The position numbers and the translations under genes were made by a program. A stretch of 64,000 bases of DNA from Halobacillus litoralis (GTDB lineage: Bacteria > Bacillota > Bacilli > Bacillales > Halobacillaceae): positions 124,001 through 188,000 of the forward strand of contig NZ_WMEZ01000001.1 of NCBI RefSeq assembly GCF_009856415.1. The letters are read 5' to 3'. Below are positions 17,603 through 26,178 of this stretch, piece after piece (position 1 is the stretch's first letter; every line of letters starts with the position of its first letter). The notes below the pieces were generated by a model. It searched no databases. It was given only the letters and a program-made list of their open reading frames with translations, and was not told the origin of the DNA.

Positions 17603-20176
17603 ATGCAGACGACCACCTCCATAGATGTACACACGAAAATTGATGTGGAACGCCTCAATGCAGATATAAGGCAATTTCCACAGGTCCATGAGGTTACTGA
17701 ATCTATGACGATTACGCACAAAGGCGTTTCAAGACTTGTGATGCTGGACAGATATGCGTTTAAAGATACTGAGAAGTTGACTCTTGCAGAGGGGGATTTC
17801 GTTGTTCTTACAGTTAAGGACGATCCGAAGTTTCCTGCCAGAGGATTTGGGTTTATCCATTCCATTGATTGGCAGTCCCACCAGGCCATTGTGAGAGTGG
17901 AAAATGAATTCATAAATGTTCTCGAACATGAAGAGGAACGAAACACAGGATTGATCAAGCGTAACCTTGACACCATCGATAAACCTCTGGAAGTCTACTA
18001 CGAGCAGATTGCCCTTCGTAATGCTTCGGGGCTCTCAGAAGTAGAAACAGATTCAGAAAAGAAACAACAAAGTTTCAATGACTTCTATGAAGAGTTATCG
18101 GAGTTGAATTTCATTCCAGCCGGACGTGTTTTGTACGGCGCTGGTTCGCAAACCGACGTAACCTATTTTAATTGTTATGTGATGCCATACATTCAAGACT
18201 CCCGTGAAGGGATATCGGATCACCGTAAGCAAGTGATGGAAATCATGTCGCGTGGGGGTGGAGTTGGAACAAACGGATCGACGTTACGCCCTCGGAACAC
18301 GCTCGCTAGAGGAGTGAATGGGAAATCTTCAGGTTCAGTTTCCTGGCTTGATGATATTGCGAAGCTTACACATCTTGTTGAACAAGGCGGATCGAGACGC
18401 GGGGCACAAATGATCATGTTAGCTGACTGGCATCCCGACATCCTTGAGTTTATTATATCTAAGATGCAAAATACGAGAATCCTTCGTTTCCTCATTGAGA
18501 ATACCGAAGATGAGACGATCAAGCAGTTAGCTAAAGATAAATTGAAGTTTACGCCTCTCACGGAAACGGAGAAAGACTTGTACCAGAGTGTGGTCAATTA
18601 TAAGCACATTCAAGGACAAGGTGGATTTACAGACCAAAGCATACAAGAAGCGGAAGAAAAGCTTCATTTGGGTGGAAATTATACCGTTCATAATTCTGAA
18701 TTTCTGACAGGAGCCAACATCTCTGTTTGTATCACGAACGAATTTATGGAAGCCGTGGAAAATGATGCTGATTATGACCTTCGCTTCCCTGATGTTGAAA
18801 ATTATTCAGCAGAAGAAATGGAAATTTATAATGAAGAATGGCATCAAAGTGGTGATGTTCGTGAATGGCAAGCACGCGGATTCGGTGTACGCACGTATCG
18901 TACAGTGAAAGCGAGCGAACTATGGAACCTCATCAACATTTGCGCTACGTATTCGGCTGAGCCGGGTATATTCTTTATTGATAATGCCAATGAGAAGACA
19001 AATGCAACAGCCTATGGACAGAAGGTAGTCGCTACGAATCCTTGCGGGGAACAACCACTTGCCCCTTATTCGGTTTGTAACTTGGCTGCTGTCAACCTGG
19101 CAAATGTTGCTGATAAAGAGCGTAAGCAGGTCGACTTTGAAAAGCTTAAGAAAACGGTCCGTCGGGGCGTTCGTATGCAGGACAATGTCATTGATGCAAC
19201 TCCATATTTCTTGGAAGAAAATAAAGTGCAGGCCCTGGGAGAACGAAGAATTGGGCTTGGAGTTATGGGGCTGCACGATTTGTTGATCTATTGTGAGACA
19301 ACCTATGGATCAGAAGAAGGAAATCAATTAGTCGATGAAATATTTGAAGCCATTGCGACTACAGCATACCGTGAGTCCGTTGAACTCGCGAAAGAAAAAG
19401 GAAGTTTCCCATTCCTGACAGGAAAAACGGATGCTGAGACGAAAGAGCTTCGCGAACGTTTTATTCAAACCGGTTATATGAAGGAAATGCCAGAAGATAT
19501 ACGCCAGGATGTACTGACGTATGGAATTAGAAACTCCCATCTCTTAACCGTTGCACCTACAGGAAGTACAGGAACAATGGTGGGCGTAAGTACAGGACTG
19601 GAGCCTTACTTTTCATTCTCTTATTACCGAAGTGGTCGCTTAGGTAAATTTATCGAGGTGAAGGCAGATATCCTTCAGGAATATTTGGATGCTCATCCAG
19701 ATCAAGATCCTAATGAGTTGCCGGATTGGTTCATTACCGCAATGACTATGAGCCCGGAAGCACACGCGGATACTCAGTGTATTATACAGCGCTGGGTAGA
19801 TAGCAGTATATCTAAAACCGTCAATGCTCCAAAAGGGTACACAGTAGAAGAAGTGGAGAGAGTGTATCAACGTCTGTATCGTGGAGGAGCCAAAGGCGGT
19901 ACCGTGTATGTGGATGGAAGTCGGGACAGTCAAGTACTATCCTTGAAAGCAGAAGAGAATGACTTTGAAGGAGAACAAACAGAACTATTCGAAGTAGAAG
20001 ATAAAAAGCCGCGTGTTGTTCTTATGGATACCATCCATGAACTTGACAAGACGAAGGTTACAATCGGATCTGAAGTAGGAGATACTTGTCCAGTCTGTCG
20101 CCAGGGAACAGTAGAGGATATAGGTGGTTGTAATACTTGTACGAATTGTAACGCTCAATTGAAGTGCGGATTGTAA
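17603..20176 (+). CDS. nrdJ: Adenosylcobalamin-dependent (class II) ribonucleotide reductase
   Basis: Reduces ribonucleotides to deoxyribonucleotides with a coenzyme B12 radical and no oxygen requirement. The 857-residue protein has the core sequence NPCGEQ (479-484, thiyl/active-site Cys481), the substrate-binding PTGSTGTM and an N-terminal FNCYV cysteine. A C-terminal cysteine-rich tail (Cys829, 832, 843, 846, 849, 855) resembles a zinc ribbon plus a redox-active pair. B. subtilis relies on class I NrdEF and has lipM at this position, so nrdJ is an insertion relative to that genome. Two NrdR boxes lie upstream and a perfect terminator downstream; the gene is monocistronic. Confidence 0.95.
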   Translation: MQTTTSIDVHTKIDVERLNADIRQFPQVHEVTESMTITHKGVSRLVMLDRYAFKDTEKLTLAEGDFVVLTVKDDPKFPARGFGFIHSIDWQSHQAIVRVENEFINVLEHEEERNTGLIKRNLDTIDKPLEVYYEQIALRNASGLSEVETDSEKKQQSFNDFYEELSELNFIPAGRVLYGAGSQTDVTYFNCYVMPYIQDSREGISDHRKQVMEIMSRGGGVGTNGSTLRPRNTLARGVNGKSSGSVSWLDDIAKLTHLVEQGGSRRGAQMIMLADWHPDILEFIISKMQNTRILRFLIENTEDETIKQLAKDKLKFTPLTETEKDLYQSVVNYKHIQGQGGFTDQSIQEAEEKLHLGGNYTVHNSEFLTGANISVCITNEFMEAVENDADYDLRFPDVENYSAEEMEIYNEEWHQSGDVREWQARGFGVRTYRTVKASELWNLINICATYSAEPGIFFIDNANEKTNATAYGQKVVATNPCGEQPLAPYSVCNLAAVNLANVADKERKQVDFEKLKKTVRRGVRMQDNVIDATPYFLEENKVQALGERRIGLGVMGLHDLLIYCETTYGSEEGNQLVDEIFEAIATTAYRESVELAKEKGSFPFLTGKTDAETKELRERFIQTGYMKEMPEDIRQDVLTYGIRNSHLLTVAPTGSTGTMVGVSTGLEPYFSFSYYRSGRLGKFIEVKADILQEYLDAHPDQDPNELPDWFITAMTMSPEAHADTQCIIQRWVDSSISKTVNAPKGYTVEEVERVYQRLYRGGAKGGTVYVDGSRDSQVLSLKAEENDFEGEQTELFEVEDKKPRVVLMDTIHELDKTKVTIGSEVGDTCPVCRQGTVEDIGGCNTCTNCNAQLKCGL

Positions 20177-20180
20177 GGGG

Positions 20181-20220
20181 AATAACCGGTCGTTTCTAAC
20201 GACCGGTTTATTTTTTTTTC
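20181..20220 (+). terminator. Terminator of nrdJ
   Basis: AACCGGTCGTT, loop TCTA-like, and AACGACCGGTT pair perfectly, followed by a long T-run. Confidence 0.9.
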
Positions 20221-20421
20221 CACATGTTTCGCCAGTCCTTGCTTTGTCCATAATGGTGTCCGTGCTTGAAAAATGACAATGGATAGAAAATTATGAGTAG
20301 AGGCCTTGCTTGTCACTGGTAGGAATCTGGTGTATCATTTTAATGTGGAAACATATGCTATAAAAACCGTCCGTCATATCGTGTAGGGCGTGTACATAAG
20401 ACAGGGTATTGGGGGTTCAAC

Positions 20422-20853
20422 ATGCCGACACCTAGCATGGAAGATTATATTGAACAAATATATATTTTGATTGAAGATAAAGGATATGCACGAGTTTCTG
20501 ATATTGCTGAAAATCTACAGGTGCATCCGTCATCCGTTACGAAGATGGTTCAAAAACTTGATCGAGACCAATACTTGAACTATGAAAAATACCGAGGATT
20601 GATTTTAACACCAAAAGGTAAGAAAGTCGGGAAACGTCTCGTTTACCGGCACGAACTATTGGAGCAGTTTTTAGAGATTATCGGGGTTGACCAGGAGAAC
20701 ATTTATGATGATGTTGAAGGCATTGAGCACCATATGAGTTGGAATTCCATCGACCGTATCGGTGATCTCGTTCAATATTTCGATGAGAAACCAGAGCGTG
20801 TGAATTCGTTAAGAGAAGTACAAAAAAAGAATGAAGAACAGAATGATGAGTAA
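20422..20853 (+). CDS. mntR: Manganese-responsive transcriptional regulator MntR
   Basis: DtxR-family repressor of manganese uptake, 143 residues. All six metal ligands known from B. subtilis MntR are at the same numbers: Asp8, Glu11, His77, Glu99, Glu102 and His103, so manganese selectivity is well supported. The winged helix (about 20-70) includes [17 protein letters not shown]. The ATG has GGGGG upstream. The gene has its own terminator; in B. subtilis it also lies between yqhL/lipM and yqhO. Confidence 0.95.
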   Translation: MPTPSMEDYIEQIYILIEDKGYARVSDIAENLQVHPSSVTKMVQKLDRDQYLNYEKYRGLILTPKGKKVGKRLVYRHELLEQFLEIIGVDQENIYDDVEGIEHHMSWNSIDRIGDLVQYFDEKPERVNSLREVQKKNEEQNDE

Positions 20854-20886
20854 AAGGACGCATGGATCTCCATGTGTCTTTTTTTA
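20854..20886 (+). terminator. Terminator of mntR
   Basis: AAGGACGCATGG pairs with CCATGTGTCTT (one G-T) across an ATCT loop and is followed by seven T residues. Confidence 0.82.
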
Positions 20887-21115
20887 TACTTCCCCAATAC
20901 AATCGAGATGTTTTTGGTTCTTTAGGTCGTTTCGAGAAAGTTGCGTTTCCACCACCCCATTCCACACGCGGAAGCTTAATTCAATTAGGGGAGGTACTAT
21001 GTGTCAGATAAAGACAGGATTTAGCAGTATAAATATCCTTACATTTGGATTCGTTTGCTTTCGTTCTAATTTGCCAAACCCGCGTTTATAATGAAGTAAA
21101 GTGGGGTGAAGCAGG

Positions 21116-22003
21116 ATGAAAGTGGACGGAGTTTTTTCCGGTGGCGGTGTGAAGGCCCTTGCTTTTATTGGAGCTATTGAAGAACTGGAAGAGCAAGGAT
21201 ACACATTCAAACGAATGGCCGGCACATCCGCTGGAGCCATATTAGCGAGTTTGACAGCTGCCGGATACACAGCTAAAGAACTGAAGGAAAGACTCATGAA
21301 TCTTTCCTTTCTTAGTTTAGTAGACGTTCCATTGACGGATCGCCTGTTTCCATTTATGAAATGGCTTCTTTTGTATTACCGGATGGGGCTGTATAAAGGG
21401 AATCAGTTGGAAAATGTTCTGGAGGAGTGGCTGGGGGAAAAAGGTGTTCGAACTTTCGCTGACTTGCCGCCTGGGTCATTAAAGGTGATATGTTCTGATC
21501 TAACACTAGGGAGAATCGTCGTTATCCCTGATGATTTGAAGAAAGTTTACGGCATTGACCCGGCAACTTTCTCTGTAGCAAAAGCGGTAAGGATGAGCTC
21601 AGGACTTCCCTACTTTTTCATTCCAGTTAAAATCCATGGAAAACGCGGAAGATCCATTATCGTAGATGGTGGAGTATTAAGTAATTTCCCTCTGTGGATT
21701 TGGGAAAAACAAGATGGCTGCCGTACCAGACCGGTGATTGGGATGAAATTAAGTGATGAACCCGATAAAATACCAGAACAGAAAATCAAAAATGCAATAC
21801 AAATGTTCCACGCCCTCTTTAAAACGATGCAGCAAGCTCATGATGCAAGGTACATTTCCAAGGCTTTGAGTAAGGATATTATCTTCATTCCAGTTAGTGG
21901 AGTGGAAACGACGGATTTTGATATGAGTGATGAGGAAAAAGAAGCCTTGATGAATTTAGGTCATGAACATGCGAGCAAATTTTTAAGAAGGTGGAGCAGA
22001 TGA
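21116..22003 (+). CDS. yqhO: Patatin-like phospholipase (YqhO)
   Basis: Patatin-family lipid acyl hydrolase of 295 residues with the oxyanion motif GGGVKA (9-14), the nucleophile elbow GTSAG (36-40, Ser38) and the catalytic-dyad Asp184 in VDGGVLSN. No signal peptide is present, so it should be cytoplasmic or membrane-peripheral, possibly acting on phospholipids; the physiological substrate is unknown. ATG 21116 follows GGGGTGAAGCAGG. Position after mntR is the same as B. subtilis yqhO. Confidence 0.88.
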   Translation: MKVDGVFSGGGVKALAFIGAIEELEEQGYTFKRMAGTSAGAILASLTAAGYTAKELKERLMNLSFLSLVDVPLTDRLFPFMKWLLLYYRMGLYKGNQLENVLEEWLGEKGVRTFADLPPGSLKVICSDLTLGRIVVIPDDLKKVYGIDPATFSVAKAVRMSSGLPYFFIPVKIHGKRGRSIIVDGGVLSNFPLWIWEKQDGCRTRPVIGMKLSDEPDKIPEQKIKNAIQMFHALFKTMQQAHDARYISKALSKDIIFIPVSGVETTDFDMSDEEKEALMNLGHEHASKFLRRWSR

Positions 22004-22030
22004 TTTCAAATGAACGAAAAATATGAAATG

Positions 22031-22068
22031 AAAAAATCGAGCCATTAAAAGGTGGCTCGATTTTTTCC
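22031..22068. terminator. Bidirectional terminator between yqhO and yqhP
   Basis: AAAAAATCGAGCCA and TGGCTCGATTTTTT form a 14-bp perfect stem. The minus-strand yqhP stop codon (22045-22047) lies inside its loop. Confidence 0.9.
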
Positions 22069-22452
22069 TTTGCTCTTATTGCCTTCAATGACACGAAGTT
22101 GTGGTCCACTTGTACGTTTTCGGTTTTTTCTACCTAATGGAGAGGCTTTGGTTTGTGCTTTAGCTACAGGGCTTTTCTTAATTGCAGGGGTGGGTTGCTT
22201 GTATTTCTGTTTGGATTGTTTGACCGCTTGCTTATATTTTTTCATTTCATTTTTGTTTCCACCTGCCGCTCCTCCAAAGCCGCGTTTGCGGAGGAAGAAG
22301 AAGTAGATGGCTCCATAAATAAGAGCGGCGATTCCAATCATCGTGACGATCGAAGTGAGAAAGCCAGTCGTGTTCGTAAACAGCTGAATGCCAACAAAGA
22401 AGATGGCTAAACCGATCAATGTGTAAATGACAGGAGTCATCCAATTACGCAT
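22045..22452 (-). CDS. yqhP: SA1362-family membrane protein YqhP
   Basis: A 135-residue protein with two N-terminal helices (about 8-27 and 33-53) and a strongly basic, Lys/Gln/Pro-rich C-terminal tail likely in the cytoplasm. This architecture matches the SA1362 family, of unknown function. Glycine-rich GGAAGG follows the second helix. Its start has GGGAGG upstream on the minus strand. In B. subtilis yqhQ follows; no yqhQ-like frame exists in the adjoining 300 bp. Confidence 0.78.
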   Translation of the reverse strand: MRNWMTPVIYTLIGLAIFFVGIQLFTNTTGFLTSIVTMIGIAALIYGAIYFFFLRKRGFGGAAGGNKNEMKKYKQAVKQSKQKYKQPTPAIKKSPVAKAQTKASPLGRKNRKRTSGPQLRVIEGNKSKGKNRATF

Positions 22453-22568
22453 GATATTTTCCTCCCTTCTCGTAGTGGTCGACTATGAATATCTGGTTAT
22501 TGAACTATACCCTTATTTCAACACTTTTCATCATCAGGTGCGGCGGTTTGTAGGCTATTATGTGCTAT

Positions 22569-22672
22569 TTAAGATTGTTTCCTTTATAGAATAAAATATG
22601 CAGGCCCATCTTTATTTTTGAGTGTGAAAGAGTACATTTTAGTAAACTCTTTCCTTCACACGGGCTTTTTTA
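22569..22672 (+). ncRNA. Candidate small RNA gene between yqhP and yqhR
   Basis: TTAAGA (22569-22574), a 17-bp spacer and TAAAAT (22592-22597) form a usable SigA promoter. About 25 bp later comes a long hairpin: GTGTGAAAGAGT (22622-22633) against ACTCTTTCCTTCACAC (22646-22661), followed by CGGGC and seven T residues. GGCCC at 22603-22607 could pair with GGGC at 22662-22665 as an outer stem. No gene upstream needs this terminator, because the nearest plus-strand gene already has one at 22031-22068. A short transcript of about 70 nt is therefore predicted. Confidence 0.4.
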
Positions 22673-22797
22673 AACAATAGATTATTAAAATGGGTTGGAC
22701 TTCTATTTTACCTCAAATCTGTATGAATCACTAGCCCAACAATTAAAAGAGCATGAAAAAATTGGGGTTGGTTAAAATGAGAATAGAGGTGATGAAG

Positions 22798-23313
22798 ATG
22801 GCTGAAAAACAAAAAGATCAAAGACAACAGGAGCCACAGCAAAGTGTCATAGCAAAAGCATTAGTCACAGGTTTTACTGCAGGGATTTTATGGAGTGGGT
22901 TAGGGGCAATCGCTTATTATTTCAATTTTACAGAGGTGTCCCCTGCATCCTTCATTTTTCGTTCATTCTGGCAAACGGATTGGACAGGTACATGGCTTGC
23001 TGAAGTTTTAGCCGTTCTCATTGTCGGTATTTTATCTTTAGGAACGGCACTCATTTACTACCTTCTCTTGAAAAAAAGGAATGGAATGTGGCCCGGAGTT
23101 TTTTATGGCATCGGATTATGGGCGATCGTTTATTTTCTATTGACCCCGATCTTTCCGGCCATTCCAGCTTTTATGGAATTGAATAGTGATACATGGGTTA
23201 CAACAGGCTGTTTGTTTATTTTATACGGGGTATTTATCGGGTATTCCATTTCCTATGAATACAGGGAGTTCAATGAGACAGTGAATTCTTATTCAAATCA
23301 AGGGAGAGTATGA
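22798..23313 (+). CDS. yqhR: Conserved membrane protein YqhR
   Basis: A 171-residue integral membrane protein with about four helices (roughly 20-45, 65-95, 105-125 and 135-155), conserved in Bacillaceae and without a known function. The start ATG 22798 (MAEKQKDQRQQ) is chosen because AGAGGTG lies six bases upstream; the frame opens 45 bp earlier without a good ribosome site. It precedes aroQ and pepQ-like yqhT, as in B. subtilis. Confidence 0.78.
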   Translation: MAEKQKDQRQQEPQQSVIAKALVTGFTAGILWSGLGAIAYYFNFTEVSPASFIFRSFWQTDWTGTWLAEVLAVLIVGILSLGTALIYYLLLKKRNGMWPGVFYGIGLWAIVYFLLTPIFPAIPAFMELNSDTWVTTGCLFILYGVFIGYSISYEYREFNETVNSYSNQGRV

Positions 23314-23358
23314 TAAACTTAAAGTGTATGACAATTTTGGAAATGGTGGGATTGGTGA

Positions 23359-23820
23359 ATGGGGAAGAAGCGACTGTTCTTAATCAATGGACCGAATTTG
23401 AATATGTTAGGTAAGAGAGAGCCGGATACGTACGGAAATAAGTCTCTTGAAGATGTTGTGACATTGGTCGAGCAAGTGGCCGCCGACCAAGGATATGAAG
23501 TCACATCTTTTCAATCCAATCACGAGGGGGATCTTGTAGACTGGATTCAGCGGGCGGAAGAAGGCGCTGAGGGAATCATCATTAACCCGGCAGCTTATAC
23601 ACACACAAGCATCGCTTTACGGGATGCCATCAGTGCCATCTCAAAGCCTGTGGTCGAGATTCATATTTCAAATGTCCATGAACGGGAATCTTTCCGCCAT
23701 ACCTCAATGTTAGCGCCGGTATGCTCAGGACAAGTGGTCGGATTTGGAATCGATGGCTACCGATTAGCGACATTGGGGATGATCCAAAAGATAGAAAGTG
23801 AAGGGAGAAATCATTCGTGA
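23359..23820 (+). CDS. aroQ: Type II 3-dehydroquinate dehydratase
   Basis: Dodecameric class II dehydroquinase catalysing trans-dehydration of 3-dehydroquinate in the shikimate pathway. The 153 residues include the family signature FLINGPNLNMLGKREPDTYG with the catalytic tyrosine, the SNHEGDLVDWIQ helix, NPAAYTHTS and EIHISN. It overlaps yqhT by four bases (GTGA), implying coupling. The gene is YqhS in B. subtilis and holds the same position. Confidence 0.93.
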   Translation: MGKKRLFLINGPNLNMLGKREPDTYGNKSLEDVVTLVEQVAADQGYEVTSFQSNHEGDLVDWIQRAEEGAEGIIINPAAYTHTSIALRDAISAISKPVVEIHISNVHERESFRHTSMLAPVCSGQVVGFGIDGYRLATLGMIQKIESEGRNHS

Positions 23821-24878
23821 GTAAACTTTCAAATTTGAGAAAAGCGATTGCTTCAAAGGAATTAGACGGTCTCTTAATTATGAGTCCGAAAAACAGAAGG
23901 TATATATCAGGTTTTGTTGGTTCTTCTGGCGCTCTTTTAGTTACGAGGGATGAAGCTGTTTTAATTACAGATTTCCGTTATACAGAACAAGCGGCAGAGC
24001 AAGCGAAAGAGTTTGAGATCCTGGAACATAAAACGCCTATGCCGAAAACGGTAGCCGAAAAAGCAAAAGAATTAGGTTTGAAGAGGATAGGGTTTGAAAA
24101 AGATCATGTCACCTACACCCTTTTTGAACAATATGAAGAAGCTTTAGAGGCAGAACTCGTCCCTACATCAGGCCTTGTGGAAAAATTACGCTTGATTAAG
24201 ACGGATGAGGAGATTAGTATATTAAAGGATGCCGTTAAGATTGCAGATGATGCTTTCGAACATATTCTTGGTTACATAAAGCCTGGTGTGAAGGAAATCG
24301 ATGTATCGAATGAACTTGAGTTCTTCATGCGCAAACAAGGGGCCACCTCTTCAAGTTTTGATATTATCGTTGCATCAGGATACCGATCAGCTCTGCCCCA
24401 CGGAGTGGCTTCCGATAAAGAAATCCAATCCGGAGAGCTTGTGACGCTCGATTTTGGTGCCCTTTACAAAGGGTATTGTTCTGATATCACAAGAACAGTA
24501 GCTGTTGGCGAAATCAATGATCAATTAAAGGAAATCTATGATACCGTTTTACAGGCCCAGTTAAAAGGTATGGAAGGAATAAAAGAAGGCATCACCGGCA
24601 AGGAAGCGGATGCGCTGACGCGTGATTATATTAAAGAAAAAGGGTATGGCGAATATTTCGGTCATTCCACAGGTCATGGAATTGGCTTGGACGTCCACGA
24701 AGGTCCTGGACTTTCCTTCCGTTCCGATGTCACGCTTGAAGAAGGCATGGTCGTTACAGTGGAGCCGGGCATTTATGTTCCGAACGTTGGCGGCTGCCGG
24801 ATCGAAGATGATACAATCGTCACGAAAACAGGGAATGAACGATTAAGCAAGTCTACCAAAGAATTAATCACGTTGTAA
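23817..24878 (+). CDS. yqhT: Xaa-Pro aminopeptidase-like M24 peptidase (YqhT)
   Basis: Cytoplasmic metallopeptidase of the pita-bread fold, 353 residues, the same length as B. subtilis YqhT. An N-terminal creatinase-like domain (1-125) precedes the catalytic domain, whose dinuclear metal ligands are recognisable in TLDFGALYKGYCSDITRT (two Asp), HSTGHGIG (His), VVTVEPGIYV (Glu) and GCRIEDD (Glu). It probably removes N-terminal residues preceding proline. The GTG start overlaps the aroQ stop. EF-P follows 18 bp later; EF-P and proline peptidases are frequent neighbours in this phylum. Confidence 0.9.
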   Translation: MSKLSNLRKAIASKELDGLLIMSPKNRRYISGFVGSSGALLVTRDEAVLITDFRYTEQAAEQAKEFEILEHKTPMPKTVAEKAKELGLKRIGFEKDHVTYTLFEQYEEALEAELVPTSGLVEKLRLIKTDEEISILKDAVKIADDAFEHILGYIKPGVKEIDVSNELEFFMRKQGATSSSFDIIVASGYRSALPHGVASDKEIQSGELVTLDFGALYKGYCSDITRTVAVGEINDQLKEIYDTVLQAQLKGMEGIKEGITGKEADALTRDYIKEKGYGEYFGHSTGHGIGLDVHEGPGLSFRSDVTLEEGMVVTVEPGIYVPNVGGCRIEDDTIVTKTGNERLSKSTKELITL

Positions 24879-24896
24879 TTAAAAGGAGGAAGTCAA

Positions 24897-25460
24897 ATGA
24901 TTTCAGTAAACGATTTTCGTACAGGTCTGACTATTGAAGTGGATGGAGATATCTGGCAAGTGATGGATTTCCAACACGTGAAGCCAGGAAAAGGAGCGGC
25001 TTTTGTTCGTTCGAAACTCCGTAACCTTCGCAATGGGAATATCCAGGAAAAAACCTTCCGTGGCGGTGAAAAAGTAGAGCGTGCTCACATTGAAAACAGG
25101 AAGATGCAGTACCTTTACGCGAATGGTGACATGCATGCGTTCATGGACATGGAGACATATGAACAGGTGGAGATTCCTACAGCTACCATCCAGGATCAAT
25201 TAAACTATTTAAAAGAGAACATGGAAGTTCATATCCAGTCTTATGAAAGTGAGACGATCGGTGTCGAACTACCGAAGAACGTCGAGCTCGAAGTTACAGA
25301 GACAGAACCTGGCATCAAAGGCGATACAGCAAGCGGAGGTACGAAGCCTGCAACGCTTGAAACGGGCCTTACGGTTCAAGTGCCATTCTTCATTAATGAA
25401 GGTGAAGTATTGGTCATCAGTACAACAGACGGCAAATACGTATCCCGTGCATCCTCTTGA
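24897..25460 (+). CDS. efp: Translation elongation factor P
   Basis: EF-P rescues ribosomes stalled on polyproline. The protein is 187 residues, with the domain I tip KPGKGAAF carrying Lys32, the position modified in other bacteria (5-aminopentanol in B. subtilis). OB-fold domains II and III end with the typical YVSRA. The ribosome site AAAAGGAGG is optimal. Final gene of the yqhR-aroQ-yqhT-efp run, closed by a terminator; yqhV, which follows efp in B. subtilis, is absent. Confidence 0.95.
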   Translation: MISVNDFRTGLTIEVDGDIWQVMDFQHVKPGKGAAFVRSKLRNLRNGNIQEKTFRGGEKVERAHIENRKMQYLYANGDMHAFMDMETYEQVEIPTATIQDQLNYLKENMEVHIQSYESETIGVELPKNVELEVTETEPGIKGDTASGGTKPATLETGLTVQVPFFINEGEVLVISTTDGKYVSRASS

Positions 25461-25464
25461 TCTT

Positions 25465-25503
25465 CAAAAGAACTTGTCCAAACAGGGCAGGTTCTTTTTT
25501 TGT
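25465..25503 (+). terminator. Terminator after efp
   Basis: AAAAGAACTTGTCC (25466-25479) pairs over its full 14 bp, with two G-T pairs, to GGGCAGGTTCTTTT (25484-25497), followed by T residues. Confidence 0.9.
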
Positions 25504-25555
25504 CTTAAACATCCAGAAACCCCAAAGCGAATAACTCTTGTTCCATATAGCTCCC

Positions 25556-26015
25556 GATTGTGGAAGACTCAGTTTCGAGATGTTTGTGTGCGTTTAGGGG
25601 CTCCGGGAAACAGTTCGCTTTCCATGGGGCGGGCGGTGAGCCTCCTCGGACTTCGTCCTTTGGGGTCTCACCTGTCCCACACGTCCCATAGGAGTCTCAC
25701 TGTTTCCCTTCACCCCTTTACCATATAAGTATCTCGAAACCACATTCAGAATAAGCAGCTTTTATTCCAGTGAAAACAAAAAAAACTAACTCCAACGGTG
25801 GCTATTTTGGGTGTGTAAAGATTGCTATAGAGCGTTTCATGCATATAATACCAGGATAGTGGAAGACAGTCTCGCTCGGTATAGGGGTTCGTTACCCGCA
25901 TACGACAGATGGGGTGTCTGGGCGATGGAGCTGGACGAGTTGCTTCCCAGCCACCCCTGAAGCTCATCCCCAGCAACGATCCCCGAAACATCTCGAAATC
26001 AAGTCTTCCACAATC
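25556..26015 (+). repeat. Composite intergenic repeat, copy 1 (460 bp)
   Basis: Bounded by imperfect 25-bp terminal inverted repeats (25556-25580 and 25991-26015, 22 of 25 matching) that begin GATTGTGGAAGACT and end TTTCGAGA. The left arm (to about 25741) contains a hairpin from GGTGAGCC to GGTCTCACC around a GGAC-TTC-GTCC tip. The right arm starts at GGATAGTGGAAGAC (25854) and contains partly palindromic GGGGTG...CCACCCC segments. It lies between efp and spoIIIAA. No transposase or long frame with a ribosome site is present. Related to copies at 31339 and 48933. Confidence 0.82.
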
Positions 26016-26118
26016 CTGCCATATTGTTTAAAAAGGGTGTGGCAAGTAGTTTCTATCAATCGCTCTATCACCCCTCTAGTTCCTCTCTCAAAATCTTCTA
26101 GTTTTATACCATTTCACA

Positions 26119-26147
26119 GTCATAAGCCCGTAAGAAGCACATACATA
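26119..26147 (+). promoter_or_regulatory. SigE-type promoter of the spoIIIA operon
   Basis: GTCATAA (26119-26125), 14-bp spacer and CATACATA (26140-26147) resemble the SigE consensus (KMATATT and CATACAnT). It is about 30 bp before the spoIIIAA start. In B. subtilis the operon is switched on by SigE in the mother cell. Confidence 0.6.
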
Positions 26148-26178
26148 TGAAGTAAACCTAATAAAGGAGTAGGAGAGG

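Noticed and set aside
25243-25728. 161-codon plus-strand frame overlapping the efp 3' end and the repeat
   Set aside because: It runs out of frame through efp, a terminator and repeat DNA; composition is not coding-like.
25556-26015. Repeats as a CRISPR array or insertion sequence
   Set aside because: There are no short direct repeats with regular spacers, no cas genes and no transposase frame.
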